A stretch of 64,000 nucleotides of DNA from Theropithecus gelada (lineage: Eukaryota; Chordata; Mammalia; Primates; Cercopithecidae). The position numbers were made by a program, and so were the translations under genes. Shown piece after piece: positions 47,693 to 59,134 of the stretch. Position 1 is the first letter of the stretch. Each line of letters starts with the position of its first letter. The DNA is taken from the NCBI RefSeq assembly GCF_003255815.1, contig NC_037673.1, forward strand, positions 163,669,427-163,733,426, read 5' to 3'. The notes beneath the pieces were generated by a model, which did not search any database, was not told the DNA's origin, and saw only the letters and a list, made by a program, of their open reading frames with translations.

Positions 47693-47954
47693 GTGGTCCC
47701 AGAGCACTCCGACTCTAACCTCTTTAGTCTCTCTTACTGCATTGTACCTTTTATTCCCTATTTCTGTATTGTACTTTTCATTTTGCATGCAATAGCTGAG
47801 GGCAGGCATCGCCTTATTTTTTTCCTTAGATCTGTTTAGCATGTAGGTTATTTTACTAGCACAGTGGTACTTGATCAACTCCTGAATTTAATGCAGATAC
47901 TCAGATTATAACCACAGGGAGAGTGGTAGTATGTACACCAGAAAGGGAAGAGTG

Positions 47955-48200
47955 CCACCTGCAAGGGAGCTCTGGGTTTAGGCATATTTAACTCTTCCAC
48001 TTCACAGCTGGGCAGTCTTGAGCACATTATTTATCTCCTCTAAGCCTCAGTTGCCATAACTGTAAAATGCAGACCGTAATTGCTATCTTATAGGTTTGTT
48101 TTTAGGATCAAATGAGATCAAACCTATAAAGCAATTAGCATAGTGCTAATAGGTTCACAGAGAGTTCTCAAGAAACGTTAGCTACTATTATATGAATTAT
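47955..48200 (+). repeat. MIR SINE, sense
   Basis: 'gctctgggtttaggcatatt', 'gggcagtcttgagcacatta', 'ctctaagcctcagttgccat', 'aactgtaaaatgcagaccgt' and 'atcaaatgagatcaaaccta' follow the MIR consensus. Confidence 0.88.
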
Positions 48201-48282
48201 CATTTCAGCCAGTAGGTTCTATACTATATCATAATTCCAAAAAGAACGTGCCCACCTCAACTTTTAAAAAATCACCTCATAG

Positions 48283-48490
48283 GTCTCAACTGGGGTTGAT
48301 TTTCGTCCCCAGGGGACACTGGGCATTGCCTGGAGGCATTAGATTGTCATGAACTGGGGAGAAGGTGGGCTGTGTGTATCTAGTGGGTAGAGTGCAGGAA
48401 TGCTACCTAACAGCCCGTGATGCACAAGACAGCCCCACAGCCAGCCATGATCCAGCCCAAAATGTCAATCATGCCAACCGAGAAACCGCT
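48283..48490. mobile_element. MER-type DNA transposon remnant, copy 2
   Basis: 'gtccccaggggacactgggc', 'attgcctggaggcattagat', 'tgtatctagtgggtagagtg', 'gatgcacaagacagccccac' and 'cagcccaaaatgtcaatcat' match the same family and orientation as 45117-45312. Confidence 0.75.
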
Positions 48491-48494
48491 ATTA

Positions 48495-49370
48495 TCCACA
48501 GAGGAACTGAGGTAAGCAAAATCACCATTTTTTCTTGAGGATTTAGGTACCTTGGTACATTCATCCTCTCAAATATTAATGTTGAGCCCTTTTGTCGGAA
48601 TCCATCTACTGTGAGGCAAATCATTTCCTTTGGTACAGAATCACATGCTGGAAAACCCGATGCAGCCTGATTAACCTATTAAAGGTCATAAAACAATAAC
48701 AATTACATTGCACATTTCATTCTTTAATATCAAAGAGAGCTAGGTTCTTTGAAATGTAAAACATCGTAAGTGAAAGAATAGGGCCTGCAATTCCCCCAGG
48801 AGCCCAAGGTCATTGTATAAATAACACTCTGGTTCCCCTATTAATTTCATTCCATTCTGGGATGTGCAGGAGGCCATAATTGTTAGAGGGAGAGGAGAAG
48901 CCAGAGAAGGCTGGACTTTTGCTGCCCATGACTGAGGTCAGACAATGGAACTGTGGTCCATGGTTCAAAATAGATGCCCAAAATGGAGCAAAATAAATGT
49001 CCTTACAGCTGGTAGAAAGATCAAGATGAAACATCTATGGTTTTTTTCCCTTAAAAAATCAGAGATGCTGCAAGAGCTCCCAAGAAGGTATTAATTTCCC
49101 AGGTACTACTGCAAAAATAAGGGTGAGGAGGCGAGTGTTAGGCTTTATTCCTACTGTGAACAGATTAAGCAGACACCAATTTACACCTCATTGTTAAGAG
49201 TAACTTTTTTCTGCAAGTGAGACCACATTTACATCTTTTGTAATTAAGCTAAAGGAATTTTTTAAATGACATTTCCCCTACCACAAATCATGAAGTAAAT
49301 ATTTTAAGTGGGATCAAATGCTAACATGTATACATTAGAACCATAAAAACAAAAAGAGAGAGAGATAGAG
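48495..49370. other. unique DNA, no gene seen
   Basis: No confident repeat or exon recognised. Confidence 0.5.
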
Positions 49371-49374
49371 TCCT

Positions 49375-49650
49375 AGCGCCACCTTTCAGCTTCGTCATTT
49401 GCTGGGCTGGGATACTCTCTGTGCCTGTTGGTGCTTTGGTTTTGTAAAAGGCCGGGTATGACTAAGTGAGGCAGTTAAAGAGATGGTGAGCGCGGAGGGA
49501 TTCACTCTCGGAAGGGCTGGCTGTGCTGACTTCCCTGAAAGCAGGAGGTATGGCAGTGAGTTAGCGAGTGCTCCCAGTCATTCAGGGGGCACCATCGGTC
49601 AGCAGGAGCGTGAGGCTGCGATGGCATCCATCCATACGTCTTCTGCATGC
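49375..49650. other. MIR-like piece followed by mildly CpG-enriched DNA
   Basis: 49375-49462 resembles a decayed sense MIR ('ctctctgtgcctgttggtgc', 'tttggttttgtaaaaggcc'). The following 190 bp hold about ten CpGs ('gagcgcggagggattc', 'aggagcgtgaggctgcgatg'), more than the surroundings. No exon signal was found. Confidence 0.35.
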
Positions 49651-50127
49651 TTTGCTTCTTGGCAATTTTCATTTTAAGGAAAATTGAACATAGAGAGCTG
49701 TATATTAAAAGCTCTAACATCCCTTATTCCCCACACAAGAGAATCTAGTTGGGCAAAGAGGCATTTTTCCCACCTAACAATTTGTGTGGCTGCTAGAAAC
49801 AATACAATGACAGACCCAGATAATAAATAATTGGAGAACAATGGGGAGAATGAGGTGTGGACAAGGAGGATAATGGATGGTTTCAGATAAGATTTGCACA
49901 AAGATTGAGTTGGTGAGGTGCAGTCATCCTAGGTCTTGTCTGTTCTGCACTAACCAAGGTAAATTATTGTCCACACACCTGTAGTGCAAGCTGGAGGCCG
50001 CACTGCCAGCCCAGGCTGTGCGTTTGTAAGATGAACGTTTTCTCCTGAGAAGCGCTCAGAACGTGAAGTATTCAAATGGAAGCCTGTGACTGCTGCTTGG
50101 CCAACCTTGTGATCAGTCAAACAGAAA

Positions 50128-50450
50128 ATGGCGGCAGTTCATGCCTGTAATCCCAGCACTTTGGGAGGCTGAGGCAGGTGGATCACCTGAGGTCAGGAGT
50201 TCAAGACCAGCCGGGCCAACATGGTGAAACCCCATCTCTACCAAAGATACAAAATTTAGCCAGGCGTTTTGTCAGGTACCTGTAGTCCCAGCTGCTTGGG
50301 AGGCTGAGGCAGGGGAATCGCTTGAACCCGGCAGGTGGAGATTGCAGTGAGCTGAGTTCATGCCACTGTACTCCAGCCTGGGCGACAAGAGCGAAATTCT
50401 GTCTTAAAAAAAAAAGAAAGAAAAAAGAAAAGAAAAAAAGAAAACAAAAA
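50128..50450 (+). mobile_element. AluS, sense, slightly 5'-truncated
   Basis: Begins inside the first ten bases of the consensus ('ggcggcagttcatgcctgta'), then both arms, ending 'gcgaaattctgtctt' and a mixed A/G tail (50405-50449). No clear duplication seen. Confidence 0.93.
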
Positions 50451-51059
50451 TGCAAGCCTACCACTTGTGATCTACATGTTTATGGAGCCTAAATGCCAGT
50501 GTGTCACATCCCTGGGCACATCTGTAGCAATGTTGGCTCGGTGTGCATTCTCAACTCTGATATCAGCATGAAAAGACCAAGCCTCAGATATATTTGGCTT
50601 TATTTTTAGGCTTTTCCTGAAAAAGGTACAAGCACATCACAAACTTTGTCTTCCAAAAAAAGATCAGATTTACCCTTTGGAGGCATCTTTCTCCCTGTGC
50701 CACTTGCCTTTTAAATTCAAGCAGGCTTGGAGAGTCTCCTTTTCTTCCGTTGGGTTCCTCCTTAGCCTTTCCAGGGTGGCTATTCCGGTGAGTACTCACC
50801 TCTCTTTGCTTCTGATTGTGATTCTCACCACCTGTGAAAAGACCTTTTGATGCAATACTTCCCAAAGAACCTTCTTGACCTTCTCTTCTCCTTGACCACA
50901 AGGCTACTTCTGTGTTCTGCCAAGTAATGTCTTGTAAGTCTTTGTAAGTTGCACCAACTGTGTGTCCTTACAGAGTCTACCCAATCTCAGCATTGCCATT
51001 AAACATAGAACCCAATCTGTAGCGCTGGGCACCCTAACCAGAAGGATTAATTTTATAAT

Positions 51060-51757
51060 TTAGCAAATACGGTAAAGCACCAAATAACGACATTTCAGTC
51101 AAGGACGGACCTCATATACAACAGTAGTCCCATAAAATTATAATAGAACTGCCCTGTATAGTGTACCAGTTTTTATCTTCTGTATGGTATTTTGTTTTGT
51201 TTTGTTTTAATTTTTTTTAGACAGAGTTTCACTCTTGTTGCCCAGGCTGGAGTGCAATGGCACCATCTTGGCTCACTGCAACCTCTGCTTCCTAGGTTCA
51301 AGTGATTCTCCTGCCTCAGCCTCCCAAAGTAGCTGGGATTACAGGCACCTGCCACCAAGCCCAGCTAATTTTTTTTTTTTTTTTTTTTTTTTGGTAGAGA
51401 TGGGGTTTCACCATGTTGGCCAGGCTGGTCTTGAACTCCCGACCTCAGGTGATCCACTCACCTCGGCCTTCCAAAGCTGTACAGTATTTTTACTGTACTT
51501 TTTCTATGGTTAGACATGTTGAGATATTAAAATAGTTATCAATGTGTTATGATTGCCTACAGTCTTCAGGACAGTAGCATGCTGTACAGTTTTGAAGTCT
51601 GGTAGCAACAGGCTATGCCATACAGCTTAGGTGTGAAGTAGGGTTTACCATCGAGGTTTGTGTAAGTGCACTCTATGATGTTTGCACAATGACAAAATCG
51701 CCTAAGGATACATGTCTCAGAATATATCCCCACAGCTAACTGGTGCACGACTGTACT
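51060..51757. mobile_element. old DNA transposon remnant split by an Alu
   Basis: The left piece 51060-51179 ('ccaaataacgacatttcagt', 'ggacctcatatacaacagta', 'gtcccataaaattataatag') and right piece 51491-51757 ('tgttatgattgcctacagtc', 'tgctgtacagttttgaagtc', 'tgcactctatgatgtttgca', 'acaatgacaaaatcgcctaa', 'ggtgcacgactgta') are the two ends of one common human non-autonomous DNA transposon. The middle is lost. Family name not fixed. Confidence 0.75.
51180..51490 (-). mobile_element. Alu (AluS-type), antisense, 5'-truncated
   Basis: Head of (TTTTG)n and T, right arm, an expanded T25-like linker at 51369-51391, and left arm stopping at 'ccttccaaag'. The last 35 or so bases of the left arm are missing. 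Flanking repeats ctgtatggtatttt (51180-51193) and ctgtacagtatttt (51477-51490) differ at two positions and are the likely target-site duplications. Confidence 0.92.
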
Positions 51758-52300
51758 TACTAAGTCTGTCCTATGTACCAGCCATCGTTCTAAGTGTGGG
51801 GACCAAAAATACAACTCCTTACCCTCTTGAAGCTTACATTCTGAGAAAACAAGTCAGACAGTGACCAAAATAAGTAAATCATATTGTGATTTAGAAGTCT
51901 TAAGTGCAATGGAGAGAGAACAGAAAGGGAGGATGGGGAATTGAGGACAAGGAGATGATGCAGTTTGATCAGGGCAGGCCCTGCTGAGAAAAAATGATTT
52001 TGGAGAAAATACCCAAATAGGGTGTGAGAGTAATCCATGTTCATGAAGAAGAACCCTCGAGGTAGAGGCCTGTGCAGCTTTGAAAAGAGGAAAGTGAGGG
52101 AGAGATTAGTGGAGTTGACATCGGATAAATTGAGGGAAGGGCAGAGCATGTCAAGTCTTTAGAAAGTCAAGTCTTTAGGAAGACTTGGGCTCCTCTGAGG
52201 TAGGGAGCTCATAGATGGCTTTGTGGAGGAGTAAGATTATCTGGCTTACATTGTAAAAAGAATCCCCCTGATTAGCAGAGTTGGAAATAATCAGCAGGGG
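51758..52300 (-). repeat. L2 LINE, antisense
   Basis: 'ctgtcctatgtaccagccat', 'cgttctaagtgtggggacca', 'accctcttgaagcttacatt', 'gggcaggccctgctgagaaa' and 'gctcatagatggctttgtgg' run through reversed L2. A 16-bp tandem duplication (gtcaagtctttagaaa) lies inside at 52150-52181. Confidence 0.82.
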
Positions 52301-52304
52301 ATGT

Positions 52305-52725
52305 ATCAGTTATTTATTACCAGATAACAAATGCAGCAGAACTTGGCAGATTGAAACAAGAGGAAATGATTGTTTCTCACATTCTGGTGTGTCCACCAGG
52401 CAGTTCTTTTGGGGGACTTGCCTGTACTCACTTGTACAGTTTCATCCAGCTGGTGGGTTACATGAGGGCTGGACTCCATGAAATATTTGAGCCTTTCCCT
52501 CCACTTGGTTTTTCATCTTCTAGGAGGCCAGAAAAGGCTTTCTTTCATGGGGATGGCATTCTTCCAGCAGGGCAAGCCCCTATGCTCAAGAACTTCTTGT
52601 GCCTTTTCTTGCATCATTTTTGTTAATGGCCTATTGGCCAAAGCAAGTCATGGCCAATCCGAGAGTCAGTATGAGAGAGAACTATACAAGACTGTGAATA
52701 CATGGAGGTAAGATACATTAGGAAT
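52305..52725. mobile_element. ancient LTR/MER-type repeat, probable
   Basis: 'tatcagttatttattaccag', 'ataacaaatgcagcagaact', 'tttcatcttctaggaggcca' and 'ctattggccaaagcaagtca' resemble a dispersed human repeat related to 30295-30900. The three overlapping plus-strand frames here are not genes. Confidence 0.5.
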
Positions 52726-53094
52726 CCCCAGGGTAAGGGACTGCCACAGGGGCCTAAAGTAGAAATCATGGAAAGCAATTGGGAGGCTCTAAAAAATCCA
52801 GAAAAGAAATGATGATAGATTGCAACAGAGTGCTAACAATGAAAGTTTTAAGAAGTGCCCAAATTCTAAATATGTTTTACAGGATGACCTTATTTTTATT
52901 GTCTCAAGTCAGTCGGACAAGGCTATTAAGCTTCCAGGGATTGGTGATGATCTTATTATGCATAAGATGATGTCACAATAAAGTAAATGAGGTCAGGGAT
53001 AGGTTTCTTTTATTGCCAATAATTATTCAACGAGTTTTCTGAACAGTTGTAAACTTAGCAATTCACTTAGTGCCGTGACTACACGGCACCCTGT

Positions 53095-53540
53095 CAATAT
53101 CATCATCAGCTAATATTTATCGAGCACCCTCTGAGTACATGGTATTGCACTCATAGCAACAGAGGTGAGCTGCATTAGTTCTTTCATCCAGTGCGGGATT
53201 ATTGAGTGGTTTATTACATCACTCTATTAATTGGTGCCCCAGCATCTTCCAGAACAACATTTAGCTCCCAGAACGCAATTCCTTTTTCTCTTGGAGTAGA
53301 TTTAGCTTTGGTAGAATTTAACTGCACAAAGAAATGATAGGGTGTCTGCCTTCACAAATATGCTAATGTTTTCTGTTTGTCTTATTATCAGAAACTGGAA
53401 GATACTGGTCCCATTTCATAGACGGAGAAGTTGAGGTAGATAGCGGTGAAGTGATTTAGCTAATGCTATGTGTTGAGATGGTGACAGATCGGGGATCGAA
53501 ATGCAGTCACTTTATCTATTGCACTATACTGCCTCTCAGT
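53095..53540 (-). repeat. MIR/L2 fragments, antisense
   Basis: 53095-53170 ('ctaatatttatcgagcaccc', 'tctgagtacatggtattgca') and 53390-53540 ('tcccatttcatagacggaga', 'agttgaggtagatagcggtg', 'atcggggatcgaaatgcagt') are reversed MIR-type sequence, with unique DNA between them. Confidence 0.65.
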
Positions 53541-53544
53541 GGTG

Positions 53545-56135
53545 TATGTTATTCCCATTTTGCTCTCACACTAATATATGGTCATGAAAACACCCAAAAA
53601 GATTTAACTGGTGTCTATATTCTTTAAGGGAGTGTGTGGCACTTTTCTTTGACATCTGCACAGACTAATCACTGGAAAAGTGGTTTGTTTGTTGTTGTTG
53701 TTTAAGCCCCTTATTATAGGGGATTTGTCAGCTGTTAAAATCACCACTTTTTTGTGTGAGTTAAATTCTCATCAGAAAGATGTTTTTGCTTTTATGGTAC
53801 ATCTAGAGATTTAGGAACTAGCCTCATGAAATAAATGATCTCATTGAGATCCTTACTTTCATTTTGTTCTGGAAGCAGTCATTCAATGGCGATTGTTTTG
53901 GTTGATCATTCTTTTTGAGAGAGTCCTATCTTTTTTTTTTTTTTATGAAAGAGTTAAATATGGGAGCTAAGAAAAACTGTGAGTGGAAGGGAGCAGTTTA
54001 AATGCAGAATTTATTTGCAAATCTTGAAAGTAGCACCATTAAATGTCACGTACTCTGAGATGCACTAGAGTGTACACCCTCTAGAATGTCTGTTTGTTGT
54101 AATTCCATCACATTACATATTTTAGTGCATATCTCTTCCTAGCAGCTTCCAGAGCTTTTCAGATATTCAGCATTAGAAATTGCACTGTTTTATCCTGGAT
54201 TTTACAAATAGCAACCAGATTATTGTAAAACAGAACTATCTGATAAGTAAGGTTGTGAATTGCTTTTGTGATTGTCATGGGTAAGAGTATTGAAGAAACT
54301 CGCAAACAGGGCAGCACACTGGTTCCTGTAAAAATAAAACCTGTGGCAGTGAATGCGTTTTTCTGATGAATACGTTCAAGGCTGTGATCATTGTGCAACT
54401 TCTGGTTGGATGCTTTCAAATGTTCCATATTGAAAAACATCGGTAACAAGAACCAAACAGTCCACCAAAGCCTGTATTCAACTCAATGGAGAGGAACGTA
54501 AATTCTTACTTAGAGTTTCATTGAGGCCAACTCTATTTGGTCCACCATGGGAAGCAGAGATTTGAGGTTCTCTCTTGATTTGCTTTCCATTTTTACTTTA
54601 TGATAAGGTGGCTCCGCTACTTTGGTTTTCACTTAAGGGGTTGTTCCAATTACTATGCAAAACAGAAATGGAAAACAGACAAGACAGACTTCTGTTCAGC
54701 AGACAAAAACCAAAATGCCAGAACATGGTAATTAATGTGAGCAATTTTATAAGCAAAATAATTTGTTTTAATTGGCTAAATAAGATCTGATATAATTATA
54801 ATAGCCAATAAACTAATTTCAGAAAACTATTTATATCACAAACCTTTAATCACATTATATACTCATTGCAATTTTGGAAATGGATATAAAAATGGACCCG
54901 AATTATCTCATCTTTACACATAAGAAAGATGCATTAAGGGCTTTTTTGAAACTTCAAAGGTTATGTTCTTTTCTTATTTTGGAGAACTTTTTTTTTCTTT
55001 TTGGAAAAAAAAATAGAGGCAATTTCAGGAGCATGAATCTCTAGTGAATCCAGAAAGAAGCATTATGAGGGTGAAAAATCTTTCCTAAGAAAACTCCTTT
55101 TGTCCAAGGTAAAAGGATTATTAAGATGAGGTTTCTTCCACAATGTTCCTTCCTATCATACTCACCCTAAGGGAAGACAAACCTCCTAGAAGAGAGAGAT
55201 ATATAATTGGGCCTGAAATGACCTCATAGAAGACACCCTATAGAATTGAGAACTCTCTCTCTGAGGATTAGCTGCCCATAGGTCAACACAAGCTGATTTC
55301 CAACTCATATATAAATGATTAGGAGAAAACGATATTCTTCCAGAGGGCAGTTGTTAATTCTTCCTACTACAAGAATCTCAATTTGTTGGGATGAGCTAAT
55401 TTTGACACCAACTTGAACACTGGTTGATGCACAGCATGTGCATACACACAAAAATACATACCAAAGTAAATAAATACACGGCCTTTCATACAACCTCAGG
55501 GGTAAAAACGCTACACAAAAAATCATGCACTTTTGCACTATACTAGCTGTATTTTAACAACAGTTTTTAAAAGGCCAGGGACTGTATTATAAGCTCTTTC
55601 ACATAATTTCTGAATGATAGAATTGCATGCCCATCAGAATTGCATGCCCACCAAATCAGCATGTCTTTTTAAGTAAGTGCATTCTAGGTACAAGGTAGTA
55701 CTCAAAGGAATAGCAATATATATTATACAAAAAAAAAAGATACTTCGCTCGTGTAACCTTCAGTATACTTAAAAACTATGTGATGAAGTAAGATAAAAAT
55801 CGACTAAAAAAGACCTAGTAATATTAGAAGAATAACAGTTCACCAATAGTATGAGATATCCAAAGGCTGGACAAGATTAATTGGAAAATTTTATGTATTA
55901 AAATGTTCTCGGCAATGGGTGCTTAGAAATGGGAGAAAAGAGCGTTTACTCTGAGCTAATATAATGTAGAAAAAAAATATTTTTGGATGGAGAAATATCT
56001 TATTTTAAACAAAGGATAGCAAACATTTAACAAATCATTCCATGCAAAAGGAGATAGCAGGGTACAAAAATACGTTTGGAGGTATATAGACCAGATTTTA
56101 AAACATTACTAGGAATAGATGAATGTAGGCAGAAT
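53545..56135. other. unique AT-rich DNA, no gene seen
   Basis: About 2.6 kb without confident repeats or exons. A 17-bp tandem duplication with core agaattgcatgcccatc lies near 55619-55652. Confidence 0.55.
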
Positions 56136-56139
56136 TGAA

Positions 56140-56275
56140 TGGCTCATTCATTTATCAGACCCATATATACTGAACACTCAACATATGTTAGGCACTGGTC
56201 TAGCTACTAGGAATATAGCAGTGAACAACAACAACAATAAAAATACGTTGACTTCATGAAGTTTATGCAAATATT
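56140..56275 (-). repeat. L2 LINE 3' end, antisense
   Basis: 'ggctcattcatttatcagac', 'tgaacactcaacatatgtta', 'ggcactggtctagctactag', 'gaatatagcagtgaacaaca' are a clear reversed L2 3' end. Confidence 0.85.
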
Positions 56276-56279
56276 TCAA

Positions 56280-57220
56280 GACAGTAAGTGTGTGACACCA
56301 TTAATTATCCTAATATGGGGAGCACAGGCAGTTCCTTATCTTAGTTCTATTGCTTTTCATTTGTACACAGACAGGCAGAGACCATGGTGTGTGTGTATAT
56401 ATATTTATATAAATATATATTTCAAATAAAAGCATTTATTCAACGTGTTGAAACTTCAACAATATTGTTCATCACCATGTACACAGAAAAACATCATATA
56501 GGTTGATGGAATTTTTTATGTTATTCCAGAATGTTTTAGTACTATATAGACTTAGCCAGAGAGAAAATAAAAGAGAACATAATTAATGCATTTACTTAAA
56601 AAGAAAGAATTAAAGGTAATCAAACGCTGTGGGTATTTATGTGGTTATTTCTGTCTTTCTGTGTAACCTGAAAAGGAGGACTTTCAGCTAATAACTTTTC
56701 CTTTTCCATGCATGGAATGGGTGGCCTGAGGGGCCCATCTTCAAGCAGAATGTAAATGCCAAGTATGAGGGACCAAATCAATGAGTATCACCTTCCTAAA
56801 GCTTTTTTTTTTTTTTTTTTTTTTTTGCAGAGAACTGCTTTTGTTTCTATTTGTCCAGTTATAGCTACATCATTCATATGTAATGTTTGTCTTTTATATT
56901 ATTTTGTATAATTTTGATGATTTTTGTAGAAAACATGATGAAAACATTTCCTCAAAAAACAGTGTCACTGAATTTAAATGTGGTTAAAAACTTAATCCCC
57001 ATGAGCGTAGACGATCAAACACTCAACAAATATTTACCGAGTAAGCAAGCTACTTTGTTTACAGATTTGAAGGAGGTACTAAAGATGCAGAGTGTTTACA
57101 ATGTGAATATTGTTCTCATTTAATTTAAATATATATGGAAGAATGGGGTACAAACCTGAAAAGTCAAGTAATAATGAACCAATATGGCATAAGCTAAGTC
57201 TGAATGCCTGACATGGATAA
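56280..57220. other. unique AT-rich DNA, no gene seen
   Basis: Holds a TG/TA run (56387-56422) and a T tract (56803-56826). The 78-codon plus-strand frame at 56887 has no domain. Confidence 0.55.
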
Positions 57221-57224
57221 AAAT

Positions 57225-57400
57225 AACTAGAAGGTAGAAAGACAAGGGTTAATATCCTGGCTTTGCCATTTGCTCCTTGTGTGACATCAGGTAAGTTAAT
57301 TTTACTAAATCTCTGTTTTGTTGTCTGTAAAATGGTTCTAGTAACAGCCATTTGGTGAATTGTTGCAAGGTTAGAAATTAGAGGCAATGATAAGTCCCTG
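57225..57400 (+). repeat. MIR SINE, sense
   Basis: 'caagggttaatatcctggct', 'ttgccatttgctccttgtgt', 'gacatcaggtaagttaattt', 'tgttgtctgtaaaatggttc' follow the MIR order. Confidence 0.85.
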
Positions 57401-57424
57401 TCATTTAAAAAGCATTCCCATTAC

Positions 57425-57660
57425 TATGAACTATTTCATTATTGTGTAGGTGTTAGCTATACTAGCTATTATGCTAATCACTTTACATATATTAGCTATT
57501 AAGTTTTCACAATATTTTACGGATGGGGAGAGCAGGGTTTAGAGAGTAAAAGAATTTGACCCAGGTTTTCCACAATTAGGAAACAAATTTCAGGGTGGGG
57601 ATTTGTACCCAGTACTAACCCCAAAGCCCAGCTCCTAATTATGATACATCCCAGAGCACT
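57425..57660 (-). repeat. MIR SINE, antisense
   Basis: 'gctaatcactttacatatat', 'attttacggatggggagagc', 'cacaattaggaaacaaattt' and 'ggatttgtacccagtactaa' are reversed MIR. It sits back to back with the preceding sense copy. Confidence 0.82.
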
Positions 57661-57759
57661 GTGATAGCTAGGGGAATTAACAGTTTCATCAATGTAAACC
57701 AAGAAGGTCAAGGATATCCTTGTGGAGGACATGTAACCTGTCCTGGTCTCTGATAAAAG

Positions 57760-58815
57760 ATTGGAGTTAAATATGTTGATATGAAAGAGAAGAGGATGTT
57801 CTAAAGAGAACGAATAATGTACTTGAGGCTCTGAAAGGGATGCATATGCATCAGGCTGGGCATACAGTAAACTCTTGTGCAGTAGGATAGAACCACTGCT
57901 TATATGGATAGGTTGGTGTCAAACCACAGAGGCGATTGAAGTTGAGGCAAACAAATCTGCACTTGATTCTCTAAGGAATTGTGAACCTTAGATGATTTGC
58001 AAGCCGATACATAAGATAATGAAATAAAACAGACTTTCAATTGACCAATCAATAACTATTGGGAATGGATGTCATTCAGAGTGGCATTTTAAGAAGGTTA
58101 TTCTGGCTTGAGAAGGATGAATTGGAGAAGAAAAAAAAAAAACTTAAAATGGCTGTTTTCAATAGCTGTGTCACGACAGTTGAGAGAAGTGTCACAACGA
58201 ACGAGGCACTAATAGAAAAGTATTAGTTTGCCAAACATTAGCTGGTTTATACATTAGGGCAGAGTCAAGGTCGTACGTAGAATAATGTCATTCTCCTTTC
58301 ACTCAGATTCCAAGTCCGTTCTTGAGAAGGGGAAAGGCGGGGTTACAATCTCTGGTGCAGTCCTTGCCAGAACCCTAGGAATGCCCCCTGGAATGGGTGC
58401 TGCATTTCACCGCCCTTCGTGTGTTTCAGCACAGATAAAACAGCCTAAAGAAGTGCTGCATTCAAGGATTGTTGCAACAGTCCAGGCAAAAGTACACAAA
58501 TGAAGAAATGTCAGAGGTCTGAAAACAGTAACTTTAAGAGATATGGGGTTTGTATTTAAGTTGTTGGTAATTGAATGGTGGGGTGGGGGAAGAACTGAGC
58601 CCTGAATGGCTTGAAGGATTTTACATTTTTACACTGGTGAGGAGATTTGGAGAAAGGGCTTGCTTCGAGGGTGAGTTCATGCGTTGGGTGGTAGAACTCG
58701 TTGAGTTTTACGCATATTATCCAAGTGGAAAAACCCAGAGGGGAGTTTGAAGAACTGGAGCTTGTAAAGAAGGTCAGAGTGGAAAGAAGTCTTTATGAGT
58801 CATCCATTCTGAGGT
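57760..58815 (-). repeat. L2 LINE, antisense, about 1 kb
   Basis: Reversed L2 body in order: 'aagaaggttattctggcttg', 'ttgttgcaacagtccaggca', 'atccaagtggaaaaacccag', 'gaactggagcttgtaaagaa' and 'gtctttatgagtcatcc'. Parts between these anchors are too diverged to call. Confidence 0.7.
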
Positions 58816-58879
58816 GATGAAATATTGTCCATGTTATCCATTTAAAAAAATTTTTAAAAGCTGTTGAGTGGGTTTCCTA

Positions 58880-59130
58880 ACAATAGAAGTTCACATTTAT
58901 GGAAGTGCTTGTTATGTGCTGGGAGCAGGACTCACCGCGGCACAGGCATCATTTATTCTTAATGACAACCCGTGAGGCAGGTAGCCTTACACCCATCTTA
59001 AGAAGAGGACACAGCCCCACAGTGAGACACAATAACTGGTTCAAGGTCACACAGCAGTAGGTAGTGGAGCTCGGATTCAATCTTAGGCAGGGTAACCTGG
59101 TTCCAAAAACTGAGCACTTAACTACCGTAT
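58880..59130 (-). repeat. MIR SINE, antisense, near full length
   Basis: 'gcttgttatgtgctgggagc', 'cttaatgacaacccgtgagg', 'agaggacacagccccacagt', 'ggttcaaggtcacacagcag', 'gtagtggagctcggattcaa' are a strong reversed MIR match. Confidence 0.93.
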
Positions 59131-59134
59131 CATA

